Shown: positions 48,040 to 57,466, counted from the first letter of the stretch. The stretch: 64,000 nucleotides of DNA from Brevibacillus brevis NBRC 100599 (GCF_000010165.1 NC_012491.1:731001-795000); one strand, 5' to 3'. Notes: generated by a model not told the origin, from the letters alone. Numbers and translations: made by a program.

Positions 48040-48834
48040 GTGGGCACGATTCATATTGTAACAGCCGTTAATGATGGTTTTGCTATACATCTCGCAGTCA
48101 TGTTATATTCCCTTTTTGAAAATAAGGTTTCGAAAAACCCAGTCATCGTTCACGTTATTGACAGTCAGGTCTCTGGGGAAAATAAATCCATCTTAACGAA
48201 AACTGTGAAACGATTCCATGCTCAAATTAAATATGTCACTATTGATCCGACCCTATATGATGGATTCCTCGTCCGTGATCATCTAACGCAGGAAACCTAT
48301 CATCGAATTTCTATTCCAGACCTGCTGGACAAAGAAGTTGAAAAAGTGATTTATTTGGACAGTGATATCGTTATTAAAAAAGACATCACTCCATTATGGA
48401 ACACAAAGGTTGATCAATATTACCTTGCAGCGGTGATGGATTCTTGGCAAGGATTAAACAAGCTGAGACATGCCGATCTGGCTATTCCGGATGACTGTGA
48501 TTACTTTAATGCAGGAGTATTAGTCATGAATTTGAAAAAATGGAGAGAGCATAACATCACAAAAAAGATTATGGATTACATGAAAAAGAACCAAGGGATT
48601 ATTCGTTATCCCAGTCAAGATCCGATGAATGCGATTCTTCATGATAATTGGCTTCAACTTGACACAAAGTGGAATTATCAGTCCAAGCATCTTTATAAAA
48701 GCAACCTGCGAATAGATCCGGCCATTATTCACTACACAGGGGAAGATAGCAAACCGTGGTTGAGTAAAAAGCACCCGCTTCGAGAGGAGTATTTTAAATA
48801 TCTTAAAAAAGTAAAGAAGTTAAACTCCTTGTAG
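48040..48834 (+). CDS. GT8-family glycosyltransferase
   Basis: A 264-residue protein with the GT8 layout: N-terminal VTAVNDGFAIHLAVMLYSLF, the metal/nucleotide DxD in VIYLDSDIVIKKD, YFNAGVLVMNLKKWRE, DPMNAILHDNW, and C-terminal IHYTGEDSKPW (HxxGxxKPW-like). GT8 enzymes use UDP-sugars with Mn2+ and retain configuration. GTG 48040 is chosen because GGGTGGGAG lies just upstream; the frame begins earlier at 47998 but without a ribosome site. Confidence 0.9.
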   Translation: MGTIHIVTAVNDGFAIHLAVMLYSLFENKVSKNPVIVHVIDSQVSGENKSILTKTVKRFHAQIKYVTIDPTLYDGFLVRDHLTQETYHRISIPDLLDKEVEKVIYLDSDIVIKKDITPLWNTKVDQYYLAAVMDSWQGLNKLRHADLAIPDDCDYFNAGVLVMNLKKWREHNITKKIMDYMKKNQGIIRYPSQDPMNAILHDNWLQLDTKWNYQSKHLYKSNLRIDPAIIHYTGEDSKPWLSKKHPLREEYFKYLKKVKKLNSL

Positions 48835-48876
48835 GACCGGGCTTTCGGGGCTTTGTTAATTAAATAATATGGATGG

Positions 48877-48917
48877 AAATCCCTTCACATGGAGAAATGA
48901 TGGCTGGAGGGATTTTT
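48877..48917 (+). terminator. Intrinsic terminator after the GT8 gene
   Basis: AAATCCCT (48877-48884) pairs with AGGGATTT, followed by TTT. Confidence 0.7.
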
Positions 48918-49118
48918 GCGTTTAAAAAACTCTTGGGTGTACAAGCCGGTTCCTGAAATCATTTGGCATATAAGGGTTTATGTACAATACTAAACATCTT
49001 CATATAAAATATTGAACAAATTATGAAATATTTGGATTTTAACCATTTTTACCAACCATCTGACCTATAATAAAATGGAAACATTTACTAATTAGATATT
49101 CTTTTGGAGGTGGAGTGA

Positions 49119-50336
49119 GTGGCACGCGTATTGTATGTTACGATTCCAGCAGATGGTCACGTGAATCCTACATTGGGTTTAGTGAAGCAGCTAGTCGACA
49201 ACGGAGAAGAAGTCGTCTATATGTGTTCAGAAGAATATCGGGATAGGCTTGCCCAGACTGGGGCGCAATTCCGCGCTTATCAAAAGGATGAACAAGTATC
49301 TCGTGATTTAGGTTTTAACCCAACAGAATTCAGACACCCTTTTCATTTCAACGATTTTATGCTGCGAGGTATTATTGAACCCCACATTCCCGAGATTCTC
49401 AGGCAGATCGAAAACGAATCATTTGATTACCTGATTTTTGACTCCTTGTTTGGGTGGGGAGGGGCGATTTTAGGGGAGAAGCTAGGAATCCCGACGATCT
49501 GCTCCGTGACCAATTTCGCCTTTGCTGAACCGCTCAGCCAAATTGTCGAAGTGCTTGAGGCAAGTGATGATGTCGATGTGGATGCACTTTATGAACGAGT
49601 GACGCAGACTGCACAGAGCATCGCCCGTGTATGCAACGTAGCCGTCCCTGCCATTGAGGATATTACCCGTCAGTATGGAGACATGAAGATTGTCTTTACC
49701 AGTCGTGAATTCCAGCCAGATGCTGACAAGCTGGACGATAGCTACATTTTTACAGGACCGTCGATTACTTCGCGGCCTGATTCTCCTCCGTTTCCGTTTG
49801 AAAAGCTACGTGCTTCATACGATAAGGTCGTGTACATTTCCATGGGCAGTATTTTGACCAAAGATGTGGAATTGTACAAACTGTGCTTTGCAGCCTTTCA
49901 AGATATTCCGGCTCAATTCGTACTATCTTGCGGAAGAGAAACGGAGCTGGAGTCTCTTGGAGAAAATATTCCACCCAACTTCATCATTGAGCCGTACGTT
50001 CCGCAACTGGAAGTGCTCCAGCAGGCCGATGCTTTTATTACACATGCTGGTATGAACAGTACGAGTGAGGCTCTCTATTTTTATGTGCCCCTCGTCATGA
50101 TTCCATTAAGCTCCGATCAGCCGATTGTGGCAAAGCGGGTGGAGGAGCTGGGAGCGGGTATTATGTTAGATAGGGGAAAGCTCACACCGACAGCATTGAA
50201 GGATGCTTTGCTGCAAGTGTTGAACGAATCGACCTATAAACAGCACGCAATACAAGTAGGGGACTCTTTCCGTAACGCTGGCGGATACCAAGAAGCTGCA
50301 AGATGTATCATGTCTTTGTATTCCGTGCCGAATTAA
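49119..50336 (+). CDS. MGT-family (GT1) glycosyltransferase
   Basis: A 405-residue GT-B enzyme of the macrolide/flavonoid glycosyltransferase family (YjiC/OleD-like). The acceptor His is in PADGHVNPTLGLVKQL. The C-terminal nucleotide-sugar site is PQLEVLQQADAFITHAGMNS..EALYFYVPLVMIPLSSDQP. Such enzymes glucosylate small hydrophobic molecules, often for self-protection or inactivation of antibiotics. GTG 49119 follows TTGGAGG, and TATAAT is at 49066-49071. Confidence 0.92.
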   Translation: MARVLYVTIPADGHVNPTLGLVKQLVDNGEEVVYMCSEEYRDRLAQTGAQFRAYQKDEQVSRDLGFNPTEFRHPFHFNDFMLRGIIEPHIPEILRQIENESFDYLIFDSLFGWGGAILGEKLGIPTICSVTNFAFAEPLSQIVEVLEASDDVDVDALYERVTQTAQSIARVCNVAVPAIEDITRQYGDMKIVFTSREFQPDADKLDDSYIFTGPSITSRPDSPPFPFEKLRASYDKVVYISMGSILTKDVELYKLCFAAFQDIPAQFVLSCGRETELESLGENIPPNFIIEPYVPQLEVLQQADAFITHAGMNSTSEALYFYVPLVMIPLSSDQPIVAKRVEELGAGIMLDRGKLTPTALKDALLQVLNESTYKQHAIQVGDSFRNAGGYQEAARCIMSLYSVPN

Positions 50337-50341
50337 AAATG

Positions 50342-50388
50342 AAAAGCTTCTTGCCTCATCATCATGAGCGGCAAGAAGCTTTTTTACT
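50342..50388 (+). terminator. Intrinsic terminator after the MGT gene
   Basis: AAAAGCTTCTTGCC pairs with GGCAAGAAGCTTTT, and a T run follows. Confidence 0.9.
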
Positions 50389-50502
50389 ATAAATTTTTCG
50401 CTCTCCACACTTTTTCCGAGGAATTTATATGTGAGTAGGGGGTGTTATTCATATGATGTAGTGCCATAATAGAAGGATGATAGTCAGAAGGAGATAGATT
50501 TG

Positions 50503-50937
50503 ATGAATAATATTGTAATCAAAAATGAGTTTCCTCCGAATTTTGAGGAATTAAAAAAAGCAGCCAATCGAACATCTAATTGGAGAGAGCGTTTAGAGGC
50601 TGTTGAAGAATTGGGTCAGTGGAAGCATGATGAAACAATGAGATTACTGACGAGAATCATGGAAAACGATACGGTATACAAAGTGCAAGAGGCTGCTTTT
50701 CAAAAACTGAAAGCATTTGGGGAAGGTGTTCGATTACCTGCTCAGAAAAAAGGTGACTTGATCAAAGGCGCAACGAAAGCCTTGGTAAGAATTAAAAAGA
50801 GCTTGCCAAAAGATCATACATTCGAAGAATTCAAAGAGAAACTGCAAAAAATGAGAAGCGATATCTATGATACGTACGAGGGAGAAAAAGGTGCTGATTT
50901 TGATCAGTGGCTGGAAAACACCTGGGCGTCGTTATAG
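50503..50937 (+). CDS. HEAT-repeat-like small protein
   Basis: A 144-residue helical protein: NWRERLEAVEELGQWKHDET, MRLLTRIMENDTVYKVQEAA and FQKLKAFGE fit one or two HEAT repeats, followed by a charged coil (FEEFKEKLQKMRSDIYDTYE). ATG 50503 follows AAGGAG; the preceding TTG is also in frame. Likely a binding scaffold; partner unknown. Confidence 0.75.
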   Translation: MNNIVIKNEFPPNFEELKKAANRTSNWRERLEAVEELGQWKHDETMRLLTRIMENDTVYKVQEAAFQKLKAFGEGVRLPAQKKGDLIKGATKALVRIKKSLPKDHTFEEFKEKLQKMRSDIYDTYEGEKGADFDQWLENTWASL

Positions 50938-51066
50938 AAAGAGCAGTAGAGATGGAATGAGTGGAGAAGGGAGGGGGATCAAGCCCCTTCCTTTTTTATC
51001 TCAACAAAATGTAAAAATTACCGATATTAGTAAAAAAGAGCGAAATTATTAACAGGGAGCAATGAC

Positions 51067-51567
51067 ATGACAATTCCAAAGCATGTAACATTTGAAAGCT
51101 GCACAGAGAAAATAGACATCAGAGATATCGAAGAAGTAGAAGCTGCCTTAGGCGTACGATTTCCCAAAGATTTTGTAGAGTGCATGCTTGAAAATCATGA
51201 GGGATGTCCGGTTCCATGTGGTTTTGATTATGGAGATGTAGAAGGTAAAGTATTTAATACATTCTATAGCCTTAGCAGTAAGGTTGGTAGTTACTATATT
51301 TTAACAGCATTCGAGGATGTTAAGGATTATGTACCTGATGGATTGATTCCTATTGGATACGATGCTGGTGGTGGTAACATTTGCTTTGATTATAGTAAAG
51401 GAAAACATGCTGAACCAATCATTGTTTTCGTAGACCACGAATTCATGTTTACAGAGAAAGACCTGACTAAAGAGCAACTAGAAGAAAAATCACTAGAAGA
51501 ATGGCAACGAGAGGGAATTACTCCAATGGCCTCTACATTTACTGAATTTTTATCAAAGCTGTATTAA
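51067..51567 (+). CDS. SMI1/KNR4-family protein
   Basis: A 166-residue protein with the SMI1/KNR4 pattern: IEEVEAALGVRFPKDFVECM, GLIPIGYDAGGGNICFDYSK, ASTFTEFLSKLY. These act as immunity proteins in polymorphic toxin systems. No toxin gene is next to it, so it is an orphan. It differs from the two island copies. A terminator follows. Confidence 0.88.
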   Translation: MTIPKHVTFESCTEKIDIRDIEEVEAALGVRFPKDFVECMLENHEGCPVPCGFDYGDVEGKVFNTFYSLSSKVGSYYILTAFEDVKDYVPDGLIPIGYDAGGGNICFDYSKGKHAEPIIVFVDHEFMFTEKDLTKEQLEEKSLEEWQREGITPMASTFTEFLSKLY

Positions 51568-51587
51568 TGAGAATACGAAAGACAATG

Positions 51588-51625
51588 AAAAGCCTCGTGG
51601 ATACGAATCCATCCACGAGGCTTTT
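51588..51625. terminator. Bidirectional intrinsic terminator
   Basis: AAAAGCCTCGTGGAT (51588-51602) pairs with ATCCACGAGGCTTTT (51611-51625) between converging genes. Confidence 0.9.
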
Positions 51626-51630
51626 CCTTC

Positions 51631-52956
51631 TTATTTCAAATCCTTACCCACTTTAATCACATACATCTGCGTTGGATTGCTGTTGATTTTAATCTTGCCC
51701 TTCTCATCATAGCCTTCAACGCCGAAATCGTTGTCATTCACAATGGCAATCGTATTTTTATCCACAATCGCTAGTCCTTCCAGCTTTTCATGCGGATAAT
51801 TCAGCTTGGTTACATCCACCAGCAATTCCTTGGAAACAGGCACAATTCCTTTTTCTTTCACTTGGGCGACGGTGAGTTTTTCGAAGTCATGCTCACTTGT
51901 TGGTGTACCGAGTAAATTGGTTGCTTTCGAAAAATCTGCTTTGTAAATTCGCTTAATTTGTGCGTTTGTACCGGCATTTTTGTCTCGCTCGTCAATCAGT
52001 AAAACATCCTGACTGAGTGCTGCCAAGTCGCTGATGACGACGTCTTTCTGTTTCACTTTTACGAAGTCTTTCGCGTTCTCTGCGATGTACATGTACTCGC
52101 CTACGATTTTTTTGGTAGCGAGATCCATCTTTAAAATACGCAGATTACGGGATGCTTCGCCTGTCTTTTTATCAGGGAGTGCCATCGGGCTTTGGATGGA
52201 AGTATACAAGAACTTGCCGTCTGGCGAGATGGTGACACCTTCGAAGCCACGGTTTGCAATGCGTTTGGAATAGACGGCTGGCAAAGTATCAAAAATCTCC
52301 ATCTTTGCACCTGCGGCAACCAAGGCTTCTTTGGAGCCTTTTGGTACATAGCGGCCCAGGATCGTGCCGTCACGCTTTACTTGAATGATGGATGGGCGGT
52401 ATTCGTCGGATAACCAAAACGTATCGTCCACCGGGTTGTAAGCGATGCCTTCCAAATCCAAACCGTCTGGATCGTAACTAATCTTTTTTGTTCCTGTCGC
52501 ATCGTAGGGAACTTCATCAGGGCCAGCGAGGTTCGGCAATCCACTGATATAGGCAGTCTTCGTAAAAACATCGATTTTGCCCTGTGGCAAATGCAGCTTG
52601 ATGGTTTCCAAAACATGAATGTTTCCGTTCTCTACTTTGATTTTGTACAAGCGTGGTGTGTAGTTTTGGTCAGGGAACGTACGCAGCTCGTCCTTGCCGT
52701 ATTGCCCATTTGGTCCACGGTCAGCCAATGTATAAAAGATAGAAGGAGGATCATTAGGGAGATGCACGAGACCGGAGAAACCGCCTTCTTTAATACCTTC
52801 AGCGAGAACAGGAGGATTCTTCCACTCATGAATTTCGGCTACAACGGGTGCTTCCGTTACATTTTGAGTTGCACCTGCCCCTTGTGTTCCGATTAAGGAT
52901 AGAGCCGTGATTGTTGCGATCAGCAAGCTTTTCTTTTGAAAATGAATCTTCATCAT
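51631..52956 (-). CDS. Secreted esterase-like phytase-family protein
   Basis: A 441-residue protein with a signal peptide (FQKKSLLIATITALSLIGTQ, cleavage near AGA-TQNV). The body is a six-bladed beta-propeller of the 'esterase-like activity of phytase' family: GGFSGLVHLPNDPPSIFYTL, DPDGLDLEGIAYNPVDDTFW, RGFEGVTISPDGKFLYTSIQ, EKLEGLAIVDKNTIAIVNDN. It is likely an extracellular phosphoesterase; substrate not known. GGAGGG precedes the start. Confidence 0.85.
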   Translation of the reverse strand: MMKIHFQKKSLLIATITALSLIGTQGAGATQNVTEAPVVAEIHEWKNPPVLAEGIKEGGFSGLVHLPNDPPSIFYTLADRGPNGQYGKDELRTFPDQNYTPRLYKIKVENGNIHVLETIKLHLPQGKIDVFTKTAYISGLPNLAGPDEVPYDATGTKKISYDPDGLDLEGIAYNPVDDTFWLSDEYRPSIIQVKRDGTILGRYVPKGSKEALVAAGAKMEIFDTLPAVYSKRIANRGFEGVTISPDGKFLYTSIQSPMALPDKKTGEASRNLRILKMDLATKKIVGEYMYIAENAKDFVKVKQKDVVISDLAALSQDVLLIDERDKNAGTNAQIKRIYKADFSKATNLLGTPTSEHDFEKLTVAQVKEKGIVPVSKELLVDVTKLNYPHEKLEGLAIVDKNTIAIVNDNDFGVEGYDEKGKIKINSNPTQMYVIKVGKDLK

Positions 52957-53264
52957 ATCCCTCCGAATGAAAAAACGACGTAGTAAACCGCTTTTGTTAG
53001 ACTACCCGAACTATATTGGGAAAATATGAAGATAAAATATTTGTTTTGTAAAAAGTACCAATATAAGATGCTGCTATCAGGTTCGGAATAGTCGAAAATA
53101 TGGAGTTTCCACCGACAGTTTCCACGATGTTTGGCATGGAATGCGTGATCTATATTTGCGCGGAGGATAGGAAAAGACAGGCCCTGAATGTATTTCGGAT
53201 GGAGCTTCAGGCACCTACCTTGACCAAAGGGGTTTCAGCCGTCATACATGGAGGCCGTCCGGAA
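52957..53264. other. Intergenic stretch without a supported gene
   Basis: It holds the upstream region of the phytase-like gene and a short interrupted plus-strand frame near 53130-53270 that ends just before the nupC remnant. No RNA or repeat was seen. Confidence 0.35.
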
Positions 53265-53587
53265 GGGATAGCCCCATGATCGGGGTTCCATGGGAGGAAG
53301 GGCTAAAGGCTGGTTCTTTCATCGGGCCAAAGATTGTCCTCAACGAATTTGTCGCGTACACGGCTTTTGCACCTGAGATTGCGAATTTGTCGCAAAAAAG
53401 TGTGGTGATCATAAGCTTCGCCCTTTGCGGCTTTGCCAATCTGGCTGCGCTGGCTATGGTCATTGGCGGCTTGGGTGGATTTGCTCCGTCAAGAAGATCA
53501 AACCTTGCGAAGATGGGCTTGCGTGCTGTAGTTGCAGCAACCTTGGCGAATCTGTTGAGCGCGGCGATTGCAGGGATGCTCATTTAG
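53265..53587 (+). pseudogene. 3' remnant of a NupC-type nucleoside transporter gene
   Basis: The 103 codons from ATG 53276 ([71 protein letters not shown]) match the C-terminal quarter of concentrative nucleoside transporters. An in-frame TAG lies just upstream and the first 300 or so residues are missing. No ribosome site is near the ATG, so it is a relic. Confidence 0.85.
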
Positions 53588-53731
53588 GTGAGTGGGTAAA
53601 AATAAGGACGAGGGCTGGAGTGATCCATGCCCTCGTTTTTTGGGTACTACGCGAAGTTGGTACTACTCGCTTTTAGTCTTCCTCGCTACAATCTTGATAG
53701 TTAAAACAAGCCATGATTTGGTGGGGATACG

Positions 53732-54394
53732 ATGAAGCATTTTCTGTTATTTCTAGGGCCAACGATCATGATCTTTTTGGGATTACAAGTCATGAGTAGC
53801 GTCCCAGTCACGTTTTTGCTGTTTTACGGGTGGCTGTTTGCGGTTCCGTTTGTAGACATGATCATTTTGAAAGGAAACACATGGCGGGACACATTCAGGC
53901 AAATGGGATTGGGAATCAACCGCCTCAATATGTATCACGGCATTTGGACTGGACTTCTTTTCTTTTTCACCATGATTGTTGCAGGATATTTCTTTCACAG
54001 CTTTTTGTTTGATAAGGATGATCTGCAAAATTTATTGGTACAATGGGATTTCTCAGGCAATCTTGTCGTTTGGCTCATCCTTGTTTTGCTCGTGATCAAT
54101 CCGTTTCTTGAGGAAATCTACTGGAGAGGATATTTATTCAAAAAGCTGGAAGGAAGACGAACAAAGCGAACCATGATTTTGCTGACGTCATTGTTTTACA
54201 GCCTGTATCATTTCCTCTCCATCATTCCTTTGTTTAGCTGGCCGTATAATATCGCGATGATTTTGCCAGTCTTTTTGGCGGGAATGATTTGGGGATATAT
54301 GCGAGACAAGAGCAACTCACTGATGGGTTCAATCGTCAGTCATGTCCTTGCAGATTCAGGGATTATGGCTGTTTATCTACTATTCTTGAAATGA
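53732..54394 (+). CDS. CPBP-family intramembrane metalloprotease
   Basis: A 220-residue membrane protein with about seven helices and the CPBP/Abi motifs: EEIYWRGYLFKKL (motif 1, EExxxR), FYSLYHFLS (motif 2) and SHVLADSG (motif 3). Such proteases cleave within membranes, and some serve in bacteriocin self-immunity. GTGGGG precedes ATG 53732. It stands alone. Confidence 0.9.
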   Translation: MKHFLLFLGPTIMIFLGLQVMSSVPVTFLLFYGWLFAVPFVDMIILKGNTWRDTFRQMGLGINRLNMYHGIWTGLLFFFTMIVAGYFFHSFLFDKDDLQNLLVQWDFSGNLVVWLILVLLVINPFLEEIYWRGYLFKKLEGRRTKRTMILLTSLFYSLYHFLSIIPLFSWPYNIAMILPVFLAGMIWGYMRDKSNSLMGSIVSHVLADSGIMAVYLLFLK

Positions 54395-54513
54395 ATGACG
54401 CGGGTATGGAGGCGAGCTTCCATACCTTTTTTCTATTAGGTGGATAAGAAGGAAAAAGAGCCCTGTTGGAAAAATTAAGAAGGTAGAGAATATCAAAAGA
54501 TGGAGCTGAAATC

Positions 54514-55089
54514 ATGAACGTTGACGTACTGTTTAACCAGTTTCCCATTCTAGAATCAGATCGGTTCACCTTGAAGAAAATCGAAGAGCAGCATTTGGAC
54601 GAAGTATTTGAAATCTACAGCAATGACCATGTATTTACATACTGCGGGATTATCCCCAAGCATAATAAAGCGACAGTGAAAAGCATGATCGGGCATTTTG
54701 AGAGAGACTATTTGAAAAAATCCAAGATCAAATGGGGGATATTCGCCAATGATAACCCCGATCACTTGCTTGGTATTATGGAAGCTTTCGACTTTCATCA
54801 AAAGGTAAACATGGTGACGATCGGCTACTTCTTGTCCGAAGCACATTGGGGAAAAGGGGTTGCGACAGAAGCAGTAAGCCTATTGCTCCACTTTTTGTTC
54901 ATGGATGTCAACGTCAACAGAATACAGGCGGAAGTAATGCCTCAGAATGAGACCTCTAAAAAAGTATTGTTGAAGAATGGCTTCATGAAGGAAGGAACGC
55001 TTAGACAAGCAACGCTGTGGTCGGGCAAAGGGATTGTGGATCTGGAGATTTACGGAATGCTGAAAGAGGACTATGAAAAAGGAACGTGA
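54514..55089 (+). CDS. GNAT-family N-acetyltransferase (RimJ/RimL type)
   Basis: A 191-residue enzyme with the GNAT fold: FTLKKIEEQHLDEVFEIYSN at the start, VTIGYFLSEAHWGKGVATEA (acetyl-CoA pyrophosphate loop), VNRIQAEVMPQNETSKKVLL, KNGFMKEGTLRQATLW. It probably acetylates a protein N terminus or an amine; substrate unknown. GGAGCTG lies before the ATG. Confidence 0.9.
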   Translation: MNVDVLFNQFPILESDRFTLKKIEEQHLDEVFEIYSNDHVFTYCGIIPKHNKATVKSMIGHFERDYLKKSKIKWGIFANDNPDHLLGIMEAFDFHQKVNMVTIGYFLSEAHWGKGVATEAVSLLLHFLFMDVNVNRIQAEVMPQNETSKKVLLKNGFMKEGTLRQATLWSGKGIVDLEIYGMLKEDYEKGT

Positions 55090-55192
55090 GATTTCGTCCA
55101 AACCACCAGAATACACCGTTACCTGTAAAAGCCCTCCTATGTTACTATGATGGGTATGATCAATCATAGGCATCTGGAATGGGGAAAACATC

Positions 55193-56068
55193 TTGAAAAA
55201 CTTTAAAAAAGTCTATATAGAAATCACCAGCGTTTGCAATCTCGCCTGTACCTTTTGTCCGCCAACGGAACGCGGTAAAAGTTTTATTAAAGTAGAAGAC
55301 TTTGCGAAAAGGCTGGATGAGATCAAACCGCATACTGATTACATTTACCTGCACGTCAAAGGGGAACCGCTTCTGCATCCCAAAATTGATGAGCTGCTCG
55401 ATATCAGTCATGAGAAAGGCTTCAAGGTCAATATCACCACGAATGGTACGCTCATTGCGAAAAATCGGCATAAATTGCTGGGCAAGCCTGCGCTTCGACA
55501 AATGAACTTCTCACTTCACAGCTTTGACGGACATATCGGCTCAACCGACCGTGAAGGTTATTTGCGCGAAATTCTTTCATTTGTTCGGGAAGCGCAGGAG
55601 CATCAGGTGATTTTTTCTTTCCGTCTGTGGAATTTGACACAGGATAACGCTACGAACATTCAAAAGAGTAGAAACCGCCAGACGCTCGAAGTAATTGAGA
55701 AAGAGTTTGGGCTGGACTTTCGAATTGAAGAGAAAGTAGTGGCAGGCAGTGGGGTAAAAATCGATGACCGCGTTTATTTGAACCAAGATTACGAATTCCA
55801 GTGGCCGAGTCTAACAGCGCCTGAAGATGACGGAAAAGGCTTTTGCCATGGACTGCGCACACAAGCGGCGATTCTCGAAAATGGAACCGTTGTGCCGTGT
55901 TGTCTCGATGGGGAAGGGGTTATTAATCTAGGGAACATCAATCAGACCTCGTTTACTGACATTGTGGATGGCGAGCGGGCCAATAATCTGATTGAGGGAT
56001 TCTCTCGCAGGGAAGCTGTCGAGGAATTATGTAGAAGATGCGGGTACCGCCAGAGGTTTGGAGCGTAG
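55193..56068 (+). CDS. Radical SAM/SPASM-type protein
   Basis: A 291-residue protein with the radical SAM cluster motif CNLACTFC near the start (EITSVCNLACTFCPPTERGK), HVKGEPLLHP, and VNITTNGTLI. Its C-terminal SPASM-like cysteines include ENGTVVPCCLDGEGVINLGN and EELCRRCGYRQRF. TTG 55193 follows TGGGGAAA. Radical SAM/SPASM proteins modify peptides or act as anaerobic enzyme activators; no RiPP precursor is next to it, so function stays open. Confidence 0.88.
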   Translation: MKNFKKVYIEITSVCNLACTFCPPTERGKSFIKVEDFAKRLDEIKPHTDYIYLHVKGEPLLHPKIDELLDISHEKGFKVNITTNGTLIAKNRHKLLGKPALRQMNFSLHSFDGHIGSTDREGYLREILSFVREAQEHQVIFSFRLWNLTQDNATNIQKSRNRQTLEVIEKEFGLDFRIEEKVVAGSGVKIDDRVYLNQDYEFQWPSLTAPEDDGKGFCHGLRTQAAILENGTVVPCCLDGEGVINLGNINQTSFTDIVDGERANNLIEGFSRREAVEELCRRCGYRQRFGA

Positions 56069-56076
56069 AAAAAGCA

Positions 56077-56106
56077 AAACGTCCGGGTCAAATGATTCGG
56101 ACGTTT
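56077..56106. terminator. Intrinsic terminator
   Basis: AAACGTCCG (56077-56085) pairs with CGGACGTTT (56098-56106), flanked by A/T runs; it serves the converging gene pair. Confidence 0.75.
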
Positions 56107-56129
56107 CGTTCATCTTTAAAACTTCACTA

Positions 56130-56366
56130 CTAACAACGGCGGCGACGCCTGCGACGGAAGAAGAAACAAAAACGACAGCGGCGACGCCTGCGACGGAAGA
56201 AGGAACAAAACCGGCAGCGACGACGACGGCGGCGGCGACAACCACAACGATCATGGTCGCGTTCAAAATCTTCGTCCACGTCTCTATCGAAATCCCTGTC
56301 TAAGTCTGTATCACAATCGCTTTCAATCCCGTGTTTTTTTTCTCGATCCTTACAACCACAAGACAT
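56130..56366 (-). CDS. Small Arg/Cys-rich protein, possibly a spore protein
   Basis: AAGGAGGTGG just before the ATG (56366) marks this as a real gene. The 78 residues begin MSCGCKDREKK, pass an Asp/Arg-rich part (DRDFDRDVDEDFERDHDR), and end in repeats of a Cys then six or seven Arg with CRFC/FF between them. The repeats are built on a 33-bp DNA unit (about 56133-56215). The layout resembles very basic spore-coat or DNA-binding spore proteins of bacilli; family not certain. Confidence 0.7.
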   Translation of the reverse strand: MSCGCKDREKKHGIESDCDTDLDRDFDRDVDEDFERDHDRCGCRRRRRRRCRFCSFFRRRRRRCRFCFFFRRRRRRRC

Positions 56367-56519
56367 ACATCCACCTCCTTCGTGTTCATACCATATTTTA
56401 TGAATGCCGCTTGGACATGACTGGACGAACTATAGGGGAAAAATGCTTGTTTTCAGGCGTTGAAAAATGACGAATGCCGCTATCCCCCACAAACTGATGG
56501 GCAAAAGTAAAGGTAAACA

Positions 56520-56579
56520 TAAAAAAGATAGCGGATCTCATAGCCAAGAGGAGCTAATGAGAACCACTATCTTTTTTCT
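56520..56579. terminator. Long terminator hairpin
   Basis: AAAAAAGATAGCGG pairs (with bulges) with CCACTATCTTTTTT; CTCAT/ATGAG extends it. It lies downstream of the minus-strand stalk-domain gene. Confidence 0.75.
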
Positions 56580-56605
56580 ATGCCAAATGAAGACTTCTTG
56601 TTGGA

Positions 56606-57466
56606 TTACTTTGTAGATGTATCGTTGGCGTCTGTATCCTGCTCGGATTCTTTAGGGGCTTGAAGGTCGTCAATGATGACGATTTTGCCTTCTTCTTGCC
56701 ATTTTACTTCCGCGTTCAGCTGTTCACTGATGAAGCGCAGAGGCAGGAAGACACGTCCATTTTTCAGGACAGGTGCAGTGTCCAGAGAGATGGTTTTCCC
56801 GTCTACAGTTGCTTCTTTTTTATCGAGGTACAGCGTGATAGATTTTTCGCCACGCGTAATTTCTACGCTACGAGTCTCTGGCTTCCAGTTCACTTCCGCT
56901 TTCAATGCGGAGCTGATCGCACGCACAGGCACCAAAGCTCTTCCACCCTTTACAAACGGTGCTACATCCGCTTTTACCTGTTTTCCATCTACGAATGCTT
57001 TCACTTCTGTCGAGCCTGTATCCTCAAGGAGTTCTCCAAGCTTTTGGAAGGGTGTGTGGTCTCCTTTTTGGTACGTGCGCTGAAGAAGCTCAAGCTGTAC
57101 GTCCAAAGCTCCATGCTTGTCAGTGGTTTTTTCCAGATCAGCTACCAGGTGCTCGTATTTCGCTTTTTGATCTTCCGTGATTTCAGCCGTATGCTTGAGC
57201 TCTTGGCGAAGCTCGATTAGCTGTTTTTTCAACTTTACGTCTTTGATGTTGGTTTCTGTGCTAGCTTCGGTTGAGTTCTCATCGTCGCTATCTGTATCGG
57301 TATCAGATTCTTTGACAGAAGTTTCTTTCGATTTATCTTTTGCTTCTGCCTTTACTTCGGGCTTGCCTTTCCCATTTCCTTTGCTCTCCAGGTTAGCCGC
57401 CAGAGCAGCAGGTACACTGGTTGCGAGCAGAATAGCAACCAACGAAGTAGATATTGCTTTTTTCAT
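56606..57466 (-). CDS. Secreted stalk-domain (copper amine oxidase N1-like) protein
   Basis: A 286-residue protein with signal peptide (MKKAISTSLVAILLATSVPA, cleavage near ALA-ANLE), a Lys/Asp/Glu-rich linker, a coiled-coil segment (KLKKQLIELRQELKHTAEIT), and two copies of the stalk-domain repeat (PFVKGGRALVPVRAISSALK; PVLKNGRVFLPLRFISEQLN, each followed by an EV.W). Such domains anchor enzymes to the wall. ATG 57466 follows AAGGAGGA; the frame extends upstream without a ribosome site. Confidence 0.88.
   Translation of the reverse strand: MKKAISTSLVAILLATSVPAALAANLESKGNGKGKPEVKAEAKDKSKETSVKESDTDTDSDDENSTEASTETNIKDVKLKKQLIELRQELKHTAEITEDQKAKYEHLVADLEKTTDKHGALDVQLELLQRTYQKGDHTPFQKLGELLEDTGSTEVKAFVDGKQVKADVAPFVKGGRALVPVRAISSALKAEVNWKPETRSVEITRGEKSITLYLDKKEATVDGKTISLDTAPVLKNGRVFLPLRFISEQLNAEVKWQEEGKIVIIDDLQAPKESEQDTDANDTSTK

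Noticed and set aside
55193..56068. Radical SAM/SPASM gene as the modifying enzyme of the CxC peptide
   Set aside because: It lies 16 kb away in core-like DNA with unrelated neighbours; nothing in the sequence links it to the peptide locus.
55992..56303. Plus-strand Thr/Ala-rich frame (TAATPATEEE repeats)
   Set aside because: It is the opposite strand of the Arg/Cys-rich gene, which has the strong ribosome site; the plus frame overlaps the end of the radical SAM gene and has none.
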